From positions 1 to 40,427 of the forward strand of contig DDUX01000003.1 of assembly GCA_002345025.1 (NCBI GenBank): a stretch of DNA of 40,427 bases, given 5' to 3'. Under the pieces are notes generated by a model. That model searched no databases. It saw only the letters and a list, made by a program, of their open reading frames with translations, and was not told the DNA's origin. Below are positions 14,799-22,931 of the stretch, in pieces; position 1 is the stretch's first letter; the number at the start of each line of letters is the position of its first letter. This DNA comes from Candidatus Accumulibacter iunctus (lineage in GTDB: Bacteria; Pseudomonadota; Gammaproteobacteria; Burkholderiales; Rhodocyclaceae). A program made the position numbers and the translations under genes.

Positions 14799-15139
14799 TC
14801 CGCTGCTTCTACCTTGGCGCGTGCAGCAGCCTGATTGCGCTGATCTTCCTCTGTCTCGCCTGGGAACTGCGCCTCGCACCGGTCGTGCCGGGTGGCACCT
14901 GGCTGGCGCTGAAGTGCCTGCCGTTGCTGGCGCCACTCTTCGGCATCCTCAACGGACGTCGCTATACCTACCAGTGGGCATCGATGCTGATCCTGCTGTA
15001 CCTCGCCGAGGGCATCGTGCGGGCGACCACCGAGGGCGGCACGGGCCAAGTGCTGGCGATCGCCGAGATCTGCCTGGCGCTGATCTTCTTTTGCTCCTGC
15101 GTCGGCTACGCTCGTCTCACGCGGCCGACTGCGCGCTGA
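14795..15139 (+). CDS. DUF2069 inner-membrane protein
   Basis: The product is a small membrane protein (114 aa) with four hydrophobic segments: LGACSSLIALIFLCLAW, ALKCLPLLAPLFGIL, WASMLILLYLAEGI and ILAIAEICLALIFFCSC-like sequence near the end. The NGRRYTYQWASMLILLYLAEG block is the conserved core of DUF2069, a betaproteobacterial and gammaproteobacterial family of unknown function that often follows wrbA. It is coupled to wrbA by ATGA, so it is probably co-transcribed. No catalytic residues are apparent. Confidence 0.8.
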   Translation: MIRCFYLGACSSLIALIFLCLAWELRLAPVVPGGTWLALKCLPLLAPLFGILNGRRYTYQWASMLILLYLAEGIVRATTEGGTGQVLAIAEICLALIFFCSCVGYARLTRPTAR

Positions 15140-15193
15140 AGGCTGGCGGCCCGGCTGGCAACACCGCCGTTGCGGCAAATCCGCCCGGGCCGG

Positions 15194-16732
15194 TCAGACG
15201 TCGCCCTGCGGGTCCAGCCGATCAGGAAACTGCAGTTTGTTCAAGGCGTTGAGATAGGCGCGTGCGGAAGCGATGACGATGTCCGTATCGGCACCGTTGC
15301 CGTTGACGATCCGCCCCTGTCGCGCCAGGCGAACGGTGACCTCGCCCTGGGCGTCGGTACCGGTGGTGATCGCGTTCACCGAATAAAGCAGCAACTGCGC
15401 GCCACTGGCGGCAATCGACTCGATCGCCTTGAAGGTCGCGTCCACCGGCCCGCTGCCGATACTCGCAGCTTTCCGCTCGACTCCACCGACGGTCAGCGTG
15501 ACGTCGGCCGCTGGCGTTTCCCCGGTTTCCGAGCAGACGCGCGAATAGACCAGCTTGAAGTGTTCCCCAAGCGGCGCCGCTTCGTCTTCGGAAACCAGCG
15601 CCTGCAGATCCTCGTCAAAGATCTCGTGCTTTTTGTCTGCCAGTTCCTTGAAGCGGGCGAACGCTGCGTTCAGCGCTTCCTCGCTGTCGAGGACGATGCC
15701 GAGTGCCGACAGGCGGGACTTGAAGGCGTTGCGGCCCGAGTGCTTGCCAAGTACCAGCTTGTTCTGTGCCCAGCCAACGTCCTCGGCGCGCATGATTTCG
15801 TAGGTCTCCCGGTGCTTGAGCACTCCGTCCTGGTGGATTCCGGACTCGTGAGCAAAGGCGTTCGCACCGACGACGGCCTTGTTGGGCTGCACCGGGTAGC
15901 CGGTGATCTGCGATACCAGTTTGGACGCTGGTACGATTTGCGTCGCATCGATGCGTGTCTGCACCGGGAAGAGGTCGCTACGCGTACGCACCGCCATCAC
16001 CACCTCTTCGAGCGAGGCGTTGCCTGCCCGTTCGCCAAGGCCATTGATCGTGCACTCGACCTGCCGCGCGCCGGCCAGCACTGCTGACAGCGAGTTGGCG
16101 ACGGCCATGCCGAGGTCGTTGTGACAATGAGTCGACCAAACGACGCGATCTGCGCCCGGCACACGCGCAATCAGGGTGCGCATCAGTTCGCCCCAGACCG
16201 TGGGCACGCTGTAGCCAACGGTATCCGGGACGTTGATGGTGCTGGCGCCGGCCTCTATGACCGCGGCGAAGACCCGGCAGAGGAAGTCGACCTCGGAGCG
16301 TACGGCGTCTTCGGCCGAAAACTCGACGTCATCGGTGTACTCGCGCGCCCAGTGCACTGCTCTCACCGCTGCCTCGACCACCTGATCCGGCGTCATGCGC
16401 AGCTTCTTCTCCATATGGATCGGACTGGTGGCGATGAAGGTATGGATACGACCGCGCACCGCCGGAGCGATGGCTTCGCCGGCACGACGGATGTCGTTCT
16501 CGCTCGAGCGGGCGAGGGAGCAGACCGTCGAGCCCTTGATGACGCGGGCGATGCTTCTGATCGCTTCGAAGTCTCCGGGCGAGGCTGCAGCGAACCCGGC
16601 CTCGATCACGTCGACCTGCATACGCTCCAGTTGTCGGGCGACGCGCAGCTTCTCTTCCTTGGTCATCGACGCGCCGGGGCTCTGCTCGCCGTCACGCAGG
16701 GTTGTGTCGAAAATTACCAGATGCTCTTTCAT
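15194..16732 (-). CDS. leuA: 2-isopropylmalate synthase
   Basis: The product has 512 aa. It condenses acetyl-CoA with 2-oxoisovalerate, the committed step of leucine synthesis. The TIM-barrel domain starts with IFDTTLRDGEQSPG; R13 and D14 are catalytic and metal-binding. STHCHNDLGMAVANS supplies the HxH metal ligands and GERAGNASLEEVVMA is the standard second signature. The last 130 residues form the regulatory domain that binds leucine. The ATG at 16732 is chosen because MKEHLVIFDTTLRDG is the family start; longer in-frame ATGs exist. A strong promoter lies at 16921-16950, so leuA can be transcribed separately from pssA. Confidence 0.94.
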   Translation of the reverse strand: MKEHLVIFDTTLRDGEQSPGASMTKEEKLRVARQLERMQVDVIEAGFAAASPGDFEAIRSIARVIKGSTVCSLARSSENDIRRAGEAIAPAVRGRIHTFIATSPIHMEKKLRMTPDQVVEAAVRAVHWAREYTDDVEFSAEDAVRSEVDFLCRVFAAVIEAGASTINVPDTVGYSVPTVWGELMRTLIARVPGADRVVWSTHCHNDLGMAVANSLSAVLAGARQVECTINGLGERAGNASLEEVVMAVRTRSDLFPVQTRIDATQIVPASKLVSQITGYPVQPNKAVVGANAFAHESGIHQDGVLKHRETYEIMRAEDVGWAQNKLVLGKHSGRNAFKSRLSALGIVLDSEEALNAAFARFKELADKKHEIFDEDLQALVSEDEAAPLGEHFKLVYSRVCSETGETPAADVTLTVGGVERKAASIGSGPVDATFKAIESIAASGAQLLLYSVNAITTGTDAQGEVTVRLARQGRIVNGNGADTDIVIASARAYLNALNKLQFPDRLDPQGDV

Positions 16733-17018
16733 GTCCTGACTCCGCATGGAACGATGCAAACGCCTGCACGGCCGCTCCCAAGCCGGGCAAGCGACTGCAG
16801 TCGTGCGCACAACAACGAGGGGGGGTGGCTTTCGTGGCGTGTGGCGCTGCAGCGCCCATCGCGACAGCCGGGCAGCGAGGAATGCAGTGGGAAGACAGGC
16901 TGGGCTGAAGCACGCGGCAGACTATAAACAGTTTCGAATCGTCGTGTCAATCGAGCCGACAGGGTCATTGTGCAGCTGCTCGCAACCACTCGAGGTTGCA
17001 GTGAACAGGGGCCGGGAG
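16733..17018 (-). other. leuA leader region
   Basis: From the predicted start near 16914, the leuA message has about 180 nt before its ATG. An open frame begins in it (MLQPSLSSHCIPRC), but there is no run of leucine codons and no clear terminator/antiterminator pair. I therefore see no evidence for classical attenuation. No protein gene is supported. Confidence 0.5.
16921..16950 (-). promoter_or_regulatory. Sigma70 promoter of leuA
   Basis: On the minus strand TTGACA (16950-16945) is a perfect -35, followed after 18 bases by TATAGT (16926-16921). This is the best -35 match in the window. Transcription would start near 16914. Confidence 0.7.
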
Positions 17019-17792
17019 TCAGACGGGTGGCGATTCCGGCGGCAGCGGTCTGCGCCTGAACCTGCGTACCAGCGCGAGTGCGTAACCGGACAGCGAATAG
17101 GCGACGAAGAGGCCGAAGAGCGCGACCGGGGTATCGTACGACAGGACGGCGAAGCCCAGCGCGATGCCGACAACGAAGATGAAGGGAACGCTGCGGCGCA
17201 GATTGATGTCCTTGAAGCTGTAGAAGCGCAGATTCGAAACCATCGAAATGCCGGCAAAGATCACCAGTCCGCAGGTCAGCCAGCGGACCTCGGCGGCGGC
17301 AATGCTCTTGTCGATCATCACCCAGAAGAAACCGGTTACCAGCGCCGCTGCGGCCGGGCTGGGCAGCCCCTGGAAGAAACGCCTGTCGATCACCTCGAGG
17401 CTGGTATTGAAGCGGGCCAGGCGCAACGCTGCGCCGACACAATAGACGAAGGCTGCGATCCAGCCGAGGCGGCCCATGTCCTTCAGGGCCCAGGCGTAGA
17501 TCACGAGCGCCGGCGCGACGCCGAAGGAGACCATGTCGGACAGGGAGTCGTACTCGGCGCCGAAAGCGCTCTGCGTCCGCGTCATGCGTGCGACCCGTCC
17601 ATCGAGCCCGTCGAGGATCATGGCGACGAAGATCGCCACCGCGGCACGCTCGAAGTTGCCGGTCATTGCCTGCACGATGGCGAAGAAACCGCAGAAAAGC
17701 GCTGCCGTGGTGAGGAGGTTGGGCAGGACGTAGATGCCTCGACGCTTCAACTCCGGGTTGAACAGTGTCTTGCGGGGCTTTGTTTCGGGCAT
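17019..17792 (-). CDS. pssA: CDP-diacylglycerol-serine O-phosphatidyltransferase
   Basis: The product is a 257-aa membrane enzyme that joins serine to CDP-diacylglycerol, giving phosphatidylserine for phosphatidylethanolamine synthesis. The CDP-alcohol transferase signature DG..AR...(8)G...D...D is complete, read as DGLDGRVAR, then GAEYDSLSD, around residues 61-84. About seven hydrophobic segments follow. This is the integral-membrane (type II) enzyme, not the peripheral E. coli type. Its neighbours ilvC and leuA recall the common betaproteobacterial order ilvBNC-psd-pssA-leuA, but psd is not here: 174 bp separate ilvC and pssA and hold no gene. Confidence 0.93.
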   Translation of the reverse strand: MPETKPRKTLFNPELKRRGIYVLPNLLTTAALFCGFFAIVQAMTGNFERAAVAIFVAMILDGLDGRVARMTRTQSAFGAEYDSLSDMVSFGVAPALVIYAWALKDMGRLGWIAAFVYCVGAALRLARFNTSLEVIDRRFFQGLPSPAAAALVTGFFWVMIDKSIAAAEVRWLTCGLVIFAGISMVSNLRFYSFKDINLRRSVPFIFVVGIALGFAVLSYDTPVALFGLFVAYSLSGYALALVRRFRRRPLPPESPPV

Positions 17793-17966
17793 TGCGCTGT
17801 CAGGCCAGAGTCAGGCGGGGAAGCTTCGTCGGCAGCCTGCGATGGCTGGTCGGCAGGTTCACCGCCGCCCGCCGGCGAGCGGCGGTGGTTGGAAAACCCG
17901 GGCTGGCGGACGCGATGGGCAGAGGCCCGGCATCAGAGCGCCCCTGCCCGCCGCGCCGGCAACAGA

Positions 17967-18983
17967 TCAGTTCTTGCTCTGGTCGACCAAACGGTTCTTC
18001 TTGATCCAGGGCATCATGTCACGCAGCCTGGCGCCAACCACTTCGATGTCGTGCTGCGCCATCAGTCGGCGACGGGCGGTCATCGATGGGTAGTTGGTGC
18101 GCCCTTCGAGAATGAACATCTTGGCGTAGTCACCGTTCTGGATCCGCTTCAGAGCCGCCCGCATCGCTGCCCGCGAGGTCTCGTTGATCACCTCGGGACC
18201 GGTCACGTACTCGCCATACTCGGCATTGTTCGAAATCGAGTAGTTCATGTTGGCGATCCCGCCTTCATACATCAGGTCAACGATCAGCTTCAGCTCGTGC
18301 AGACACTCGAAGTACGCCATCTCGGGAGCGTAGCCCGCCTCGACGAGTGTCTCGAAACCCATTTTGACAAGTTCCACCGCGCCGCCGCAGAGCACGGTCT
18401 GTTCGCCAAAGAGGTCGGTTTCGGTTTCCTCGCGGAAGTTGGTCTCGATGACGCCGCCCTTGGTTCCGCCGTTGGCAGCGGCATAGGAGAGGGCGATGTC
18501 CCTGGCCTTGCCCGAACGATCCTGGTGCACGGCGATCAGCGAAGGCACACCACCACCCTTCAGGTACTCGGAGCGCACCGTGTGTCCCGGGCCCTTGGGC
18601 GCCACCATGATCACGTCGAGGTCATCGCGCGGCACCACCTGGTTGTAGTGGATGTTGAAACCATGGGCAAAGGCGAGTGCAGCACCCTTCTTCATGTTCG
18701 GTGCCACATCGGCGTTATAGACCTGCGGAATGCTCTCGTCGGGCAGCAGGATCATCACCACATCGGCGCTGCGGACCGCTCTTGCGACCTCCTCCACCTT
18801 CAATCCGGCGGCCTCGGCCTTGCTCCAGGAAGCGCCGTCCTTGCGCAGGCCGACAGTGACCTTGACTCCCGAGTCATTGAGATTCTGTGCGTGCGCATGG
18901 CCCTGCGAACCATAGCCGACGATGGTGACCTTCTTGCCCTTGATCAGGGAAAGGTCGGCATCCTTGTCGTAAAAGACTTTCAT
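17967..18983 (-). CDS. ilvC: Ketol-acid reductoisomerase (NADP+)
   Basis: The product has 338 aa, class I length. It isomerises and reduces acetolactate to dihydroxyisovalerate in valine, leucine and isoleucine synthesis. The Rossmann motif GYGSQGHAHAQNL lies near residue 25. The metal-binding region includes DLFGEQTVLCGG, and the C-terminal knotted domain has LHELKLIVDLMYEGG. MKVFYDKDADLSLIKGKKV is a standard start. It is third in ilvB-ilvN-ilvC, 32 bp after ilvN. Confidence 0.96.
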   Translation of the reverse strand: MKVFYDKDADLSLIKGKKVTIVGYGSQGHAHAQNLNDSGVKVTVGLRKDGASWSKAEAAGLKVEEVARAVRSADVVMILLPDESIPQVYNADVAPNMKKGAALAFAHGFNIHYNQVVPRDDLDVIMVAPKGPGHTVRSEYLKGGGVPSLIAVHQDRSGKARDIALSYAAANGGTKGGVIETNFREETETDLFGEQTVLCGGAVELVKMGFETLVEAGYAPEMAYFECLHELKLIVDLMYEGGIANMNYSISNNAEYGEYVTGPEVINETSRAAMRAALKRIQNGDYAKMFILEGRTNYPSMTARRRLMAQHDIEVVGARLRDMMPWIKKNRLVDQSKN

Positions 18984-19015
18984 GTGATTTCCTCTGCTTG
19001 CTGGTGTCGGTCTGC

Positions 19016-19507
19016 TCAGACCTTGAGAATGCGTTCGCCGCGACCGATGCCGCAGACGCCGGTGCGCACCGTTTCGAGAATCAGTCCGGCGTCGATCGCC
19101 TGGATGAATGAATCGAGCTTGGCGCCGCTGGCGGTGAGTTCGATGACGTAGGTCGATTCGGTGACGTCGATGATGTGACCGCGGAAGATGTCGGCCAAGC
19201 GCTTCAACTCCTCGCGGTCCTTGCCGGTGGCGCGCACCTTGATCAGCATCAGTTCGCGTTCGATGTGTGCCGCCTCGGAGAGGTCGACCACCTTGATGAC
19301 GTCGATCAACTTGTTCAGTTGCTTGGTGATCTGCTCGATCACCGCGTCGGTGCCGGTGGTGACGATGGTCAGGCGCGAGAGCGAGACGTCTTCGGTCGGG
19401 GCCACCGTCAGCGTTTCAATGTTGTACGCACGGGCCGAAAAGAGGCCGGCGACCCGCGACAGGGCGCCGGCTTCGTTCTCGAGCAGGATTGAGATGATGT
19501 GTCGCAT
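19016..19507 (-). CDS. ilvN: Acetolactate synthase small (regulatory) subunit
   Basis: The product has 163 aa, the IlvH-like length. The N-terminal ACT domain begins MRHIISILLENEAGALSRVAGLF, with the glycine-rich valine-binding loop, and continues with NIETLTVAPTED and the SRLTI strand. A second, conserved C-terminal domain contains REELKRLADIFRG and ESTYVIELTAS. The subunit activates IlvB and confers valine feedback. It lies 11 bp after ilvB and 32 bp before ilvC. ilvN and ilvH are both used as names; I keep ilvN. Confidence 0.95.
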   Translation of the reverse strand: MRHIISILLENEAGALSRVAGLFSARAYNIETLTVAPTEDVSLSRLTIVTTGTDAVIEQITKQLNKLIDVIKVVDLSEAAHIERELMLIKVRATGKDREELKRLADIFRGHIIDVTESTYVIELTASGAKLDSFIQAIDAGLILETVRTGVCGIGRGERILKV

Positions 19508-19518
19508 CTTGCTTTCCC

Positions 19519-21231
19519 CTACAGGTCTTCGGTCAGGATCATGTCCGCCAGGCCCTTGCCGGCGGCGACCATCGGAAAGACGTTTGCCTTCTGATCGGTG
19601 ATGAAGTCAATGAACACGAGGTCGTCCTTATAGTCGGTGAAGGCCTTGCGCAGCGCCGGTTCGACCTCTTCCGGCCGCTCGACGCGGATGCCGACGTGAC
19701 CATAGGCTTCGGCGAGCTTGACGAAGTCCGGCAGCGAATCCATGTACGACTCCGAGTAGCGACTGCCGTAGAACATCTCCTGCCACTGCCGGACCATGCC
19801 GAGGTAGCGGTTGTTCAGATTGATGATCTTGATCGGCAGGCGGAACTGCTTGGCCGTAGACAACTCCTGGATGCACATCTGGATCGACCCTTCGCCGGTG
19901 ACGCAGACAACCGGCATCTCCGGGTGTTGCAGGGCCGCACCCATGGCGTAGGGCAGACCGACACCCATCGTTCCGAGGCCGCCCGAATTGATCCAGCGGC
20001 GGGGCTCGTCGAACTTGTAGTACTGCGCTGCCCACATCTGGTGCTGACCGACGTCAGAGGTGACGATGGCCTTGCCCGCAGTCACCTCGTAAAGCTTTTC
20101 CATGACGTACTGCGGCATGATGACGTTCTTCTTCCGCGTGTACTTCATGCACTGTTTGGCGCGCCAGCCCTCGATCTCCTGCCACCACGCGGCCAGAGCC
20201 TCGGCGTCGGGAGCGGCGTTCCCGCCGTCGAGCAGACGAAGCATCTCGTCGAGCACGTCGGGGACGTTGCCGACGATCGGGACGTCGACCTTGACGCGCT
20301 TCGAGATAGACGAGGGGTCGATGTCGACGTGGATGATCTTGCGCGGGATCGAGGCGAAGTTGTCCGGATTGCCGATCACCCGGTCGTCAAAGCGAGCGCC
20401 GATGGCCAGCAGTACGTCACAGTGCTGCATCGCCAGATTGGCCTCGACCGTACCGTGCATGCCGGGCATGCCGAGGAACTGCCGGTCGGTCGCCGGATAC
20501 GCACCGAGACCCATCAGGGTATTGGTGATTGGAAATCCGAGGCGGCGGGTCAGACGGGTCAGTTGTTCGGCGCCGTTGGCGAGGATGACGCCACCGCCGG
20601 AGTAGATCATCGGTCGCTTGGCTTCGAGAAGCAGGTGTACTGCCTTCCTGATCTGGCCGAGATGACCCTTGACGACCGGGTTGTAGGAACGCATCTGGAT
20701 CGTCTCGGGGTACTCGAACTTGCACTTGGCGGCGGTGACATCCTTCGGGATGTCGACGACGACCGGGCCGGGCCGGCCGCTGTTGGCAATGTAGAAGGCT
20801 TTCTTCAGCGTCAGCGCGAGTTTGTGTACGTCGTTGACCAGGAAGTTGTGTTTGACGCAGGGCCGTGTGATGCCAACGGTGTCGCATTCCTGAAAGGCGT
20901 CCTGGCCGATGTAGTCGTTTGGCACCTGCCCGGAGATGACGACGATCGGGATCGAATCCATGTAGGCGGTGGCGATCCCGGTGACCGCATTGGTTGCGCC
21001 GGGGCCGGAGGTGACGAGCGCGACACCGACCTTGTTCGACGAGCGGGCGAGGCCATCGGCGGCATGAACCGCTGCCTGCTCGTGGCGGACCAGAATGTGC
21101 TTCACCTGATCCTGCTTGAACAGCGCATCATAGATGTGCAGTACGGCGCCTCCCGGATAGCCGAACACGTATTCGACCTTTTCTTCCTGCAGGCACCTGA
21201 TTACAATCTCCGCACCGGTCATCATTGTCAT
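19519..21231 (-). CDS. ilvB: Acetolactate synthase large subunit
   Basis: The product has 570 aa. It is a thiamine-diphosphate, FAD and Mg enzyme that joins two pyruvates (or pyruvate and 2-oxobutyrate). VEYVFGYPGGAVLHIYDAL carries the family start. HEQAAVHAADGLARS has the TPP-activating glutamate. The C-terminal TPP motif is GEGSIQMCIQEL through NLNNRYLGMVRQWQ. The ATG at 21231 is followed by two more close Met codons (MTMMTGAEIV), any of which could be the start. It is the first gene of ilvBNC; the promoter pair at 21274-21302 lies just upstream, shared with the divergent sigma-factor gene. Confidence 0.95.
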   Translation of the reverse strand: MTMMTGAEIVIRCLQEEKVEYVFGYPGGAVLHIYDALFKQDQVKHILVRHEQAAVHAADGLARSSNKVGVALVTSGPGATNAVTGIATAYMDSIPIVVISGQVPNDYIGQDAFQECDTVGITRPCVKHNFLVNDVHKLALTLKKAFYIANSGRPGPVVVDIPKDVTAAKCKFEYPETIQMRSYNPVVKGHLGQIRKAVHLLLEAKRPMIYSGGGVILANGAEQLTRLTRRLGFPITNTLMGLGAYPATDRQFLGMPGMHGTVEANLAMQHCDVLLAIGARFDDRVIGNPDNFASIPRKIIHVDIDPSSISKRVKVDVPIVGNVPDVLDEMLRLLDGGNAAPDAEALAAWWQEIEGWRAKQCMKYTRKKNVIMPQYVMEKLYEVTAGKAIVTSDVGQHQMWAAQYYKFDEPRRWINSGGLGTMGVGLPYAMGAALQHPEMPVVCVTGEGSIQMCIQELSTAKQFRLPIKIINLNNRYLGMVRQWQEMFYGSRYSESYMDSLPDFVKLAEAYGHVGIRVERPEEVEPALRKAFTDYKDDLVFIDFITDQKANVFPMVAAGKGLADMILTEDL

Positions 21232-21273
21232 TGCCGTCGCCCCAGAAAGCAAATTGCTCGAAAAAAGTCTGCA

Positions 21274-21302
21274 ACGTTAAAGCTTTGGCCTCGATTGGTC
21301 AA
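21274..21302 (-). promoter_or_regulatory. Promoter of ilvBNC
   Basis: On the minus strand TTGACC (21302-21297) is followed after 17 bases by TAACGT (21279-21274). The -35 is strong and the -10 keeps the essential TA...T. The predicted start near 21267 leaves a 36-nt leader, too short for an attenuator. Confidence 0.5.
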
Positions 21303-21366
21303 GGCGTTCACGACGACCACCGACCGCTGGAACAGCTTCCAACCTGAAAAAGCAAGGATTTCCGCT

Positions 21367-21930
21367 CTGGCCAGCCAACGCGAACTGTCAGATTTCCTGA
21401 CTGCCGTCGAACGTCGTGCATTCAAGCAGGCAATGTTCGCCGTGCGCAACGAAGAGTCCGCGCTCGACATCGTCCAGGACGCGATGATGAAGCTCGCCGA
21501 GAAGTACGGGGATCGCCCGGCCGGCGAACTGCCAATGCTCTTCCAGCGCATTCTCCAGAATACCATTCGGGACTTCTATCGACGGAGCAAGGTGCGCTCA
21601 CTGTGGACGACGTTGCTGTCGGCGCTATCGCCGAGCGACGATGAAGATCACGATCCGCTCGAAACCTTCACGAGCGAATCGGGGTCTTATAGTCCGCAGC
21701 TTCCCGACGAGCAGCTCGAGCAAACGCAAGTCCTTGCGATAATTGAGAAAGAGATCAAATCCCTGCCGGCGCGTCAACGCGAAGCCTTTCTTCTGCGTTA
21801 CTGGGAAGATATGGACGTCGCCGAGACGGCAACTGCCATGGGCTGCTCGGAAGGCAGCGTCAAGACGCATTGCTCGCGTGCCAATCATGCTCTGGCAGCA
21901 GCACTGAAGGCTAAAGGAATCACGCTATGA
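21367..21930 (+). CDS. ECF-like RNA polymerase sigma factor
   Basis: The product has about 187 aa. Sigma region 2 is seen in FKQAMFAVRNEESALDIVQDAMMKLAEKY (residues about 19-47). An acidic linker (SPSDDEDHDPLETF) follows. Region 4 is SLPARQREAFLLRYWEDMD, then VAETATAMGCSEGSVKTHCSRA, the promoter-reading helix-turn-helix. No ATG lies before region 2. A CTG at 21367 has AAGGA eight bases upstream and gives the start (M)ASQRELSDFL; a TTG at 21295 gives 211 aa; an ATG at 21433 would cut into region 2. I favour the CTG. It is first in an operon with DUF3619, DUF3106 and RDD proteins. Which genes it controls is unknown. Confidence 0.85.
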   Translation: MASQRELSDFLTAVERRAFKQAMFAVRNEESALDIVQDAMMKLAEKYGDRPAGELPMLFQRILQNTIRDFYRRSKVRSLWTTLLSALSPSDDEDHDPLETFTSESGSYSPQLPDEQLEQTQVLAIIEKEIKSLPARQREAFLLRYWEDMDVAETATAMGCSEGSVKTHCSRANHALAAALKAKGITL

Positions 21931-22304
21931 ACGAACAGCATTTTGCCTACAAGCTCAGGCAGCACCTGAACCGCGGACTGCACGAGGTGCCGAACAAAAC
22001 GCTCCTGCGCCTGGAGGAAGGGCGGCGGCGCGCGCTGGCGAGGCAGAAGGTGGCAGTGCGTCACTCGGTGCTTGCCGGAGTCGCCGGTTTTCTGCAGCAT
22101 CAGGCCGACAACCTACGCCTCAGGCAGGTGGGTCTTGCCCTGCTGCTGGCGCTTGGCGTTGGCACCTACGCGTTCTGGCATGCCGAACAGAGCATCTCCG
22201 AGCTCGAGGTCATCGATAGCGCGCTGCTCTCCGATGAACTGCCTGTCGCTGCCTTTACCGACAAGGGCTTTGCTGCATGGCTGACAAGTTCGGCGTCGCA
22301 GTAG
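21927..22304 (+). CDS. DUF3619 membrane protein, possible anti-sigma partner
   Basis: The product has 125 aa. A basic, helical N-terminus (residues 1-65: FAYKLRQHLNRGL, LLRLEEGRRRALAR) lies in the cytosol, a single membrane segment VGLALLLALGVGTYAFW follows (about 68-84), then a short acidic periplasmic tail (LEVIDSALLSDELPVAAF). The stretch matches the betaproteobacterial family DUF3619. It is joined to the sigma gene by ATGA, the position and topology usual for anti-sigma factors, although no zinc-binding anti-sigma motif is seen. The anti-sigma role is inference. Confidence 0.7.
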   Translation: MNEQHFAYKLRQHLNRGLHEVPNKTLLRLEEGRRRALARQKVAVRHSVLAGVAGFLQHQADNLRLRQVGLALLLALGVGTYAFWHAEQSISELEVIDSALLSDELPVAAFTDKGFAAWLTSSASQ

Positions 22305-22927
22305 TCCTGGTGAGCCTGCTGGCGTTGCTGGCGTCACCCGTGCTGGCTGAGGTACCTGGCCCGTCGGCGATCGTCACGCCGGCGCAACCACAGTGGACCG
22401 AGCTGACGGTGGAGCAGAAGATCGTCCTCGCTCCCCTGAGTGACGATTGGGATAGCCTGGAGTCAAACCGCCAGAAGAAGTGGCTTGGTATCGCGCGACG
22501 CTTCGCCAGCATGACGCCCGCCGAACAGCGACGGATTCAGACACAGATGCAGGAGTGGGGCAAGCTGACTCCGGCGCAGCGGGCTCTGGCGCGAGAGAAC
22601 TTCGCGACAGCCAGGCAGTTGTCGGTCGAGCAGAAGGAACAACTGCTGCAAAAGTGGGAAGAGTACTCGAGGCTGCCCGACGAGGAGAAGGAACGACTCA
22701 AGCAGCAGGCGGCGAGCAAGCCCGTACCGAAGCCGGGGCGCTCCGCGCTGGTTCCGGCGCCGGCAGCCGCGCAGCACGACAACCAACCCGGAGCGGCTGC
22801 CGCTGGCAGTGCATCGAGGTCTGGCACGGACGGAGTCGCTGCCGTGCAATCGACGCCGCCTGCAAGTGCAGCGGTGCCGGCGGCGGAAGCCGTTTCGGCG
22901 GCTGCCGCTGGGGATCACGGGCGCTGA
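22277..22927 (+). CDS. DUF3106 exported protein
   Basis: The product has 216 aa. A signal peptide is clear: MADKFGVAVVLVSLLALLASPVLA, cut before EVPG. The core (residues about 40-140) repeats a WxxLtpaqr-like unit: APLSDDWDSLESNRQKKWL, FASMTPAEQRRIQTQMQEW, LTPAQRALARENF, and QKEQLLQKWEEYSRLPDEEKERL. This is the DUF3106 pattern, reminiscent of periplasmic stress sensors such as CpxP or the zinc-resistance proteins. The C-terminus is alanine/proline-rich and probably disordered. Its start overlaps the previous gene by 28 nt, with AAGGG nine bases upstream. It could be a periplasmic sensor or load for the sigma system; this is inference. Confidence 0.75.
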   Translation: MADKFGVAVVLVSLLALLASPVLAEVPGPSAIVTPAQPQWTELTVEQKIVLAPLSDDWDSLESNRQKKWLGIARRFASMTPAEQRRIQTQMQEWGKLTPAQRALARENFATARQLSVEQKEQLLQKWEEYSRLPDEEKERLKQQAASKPVPKPGRSALVPAPAAAQHDNQPGAAAAGSASRSGTDGVAAVQSTPPASAAVPAAEAVSAAAAGDHGR

Positions 22928-22931
22928 CGAC

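Noticed and set aside
16733..16913. leuA leader peptide and attenuator
   Set aside because: The leader contains an open frame, but it lacks a leucine-codon cluster and a terminator hairpin with a T run.
17860..17887. Terminator after ilvC
   Set aside because: CACCGCCGC/GCGGCGGTG makes a 9-bp stem, but no T run follows on the minus strand. Such stems are common in this GC-rich DNA.
16746..19151. 801-codon plus-strand open frame opposite pssA and ilvC
   Set aside because: Antisense to two certain genes and running through an intergenic gap, with highly biased composition.
19696..21366. Upstream extension of the sigma-factor frame opposite ilvB
   Set aside because: The frame stays open by chance antisense to ilvB. 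Only the part after about 21367 resembles a sigma factor.
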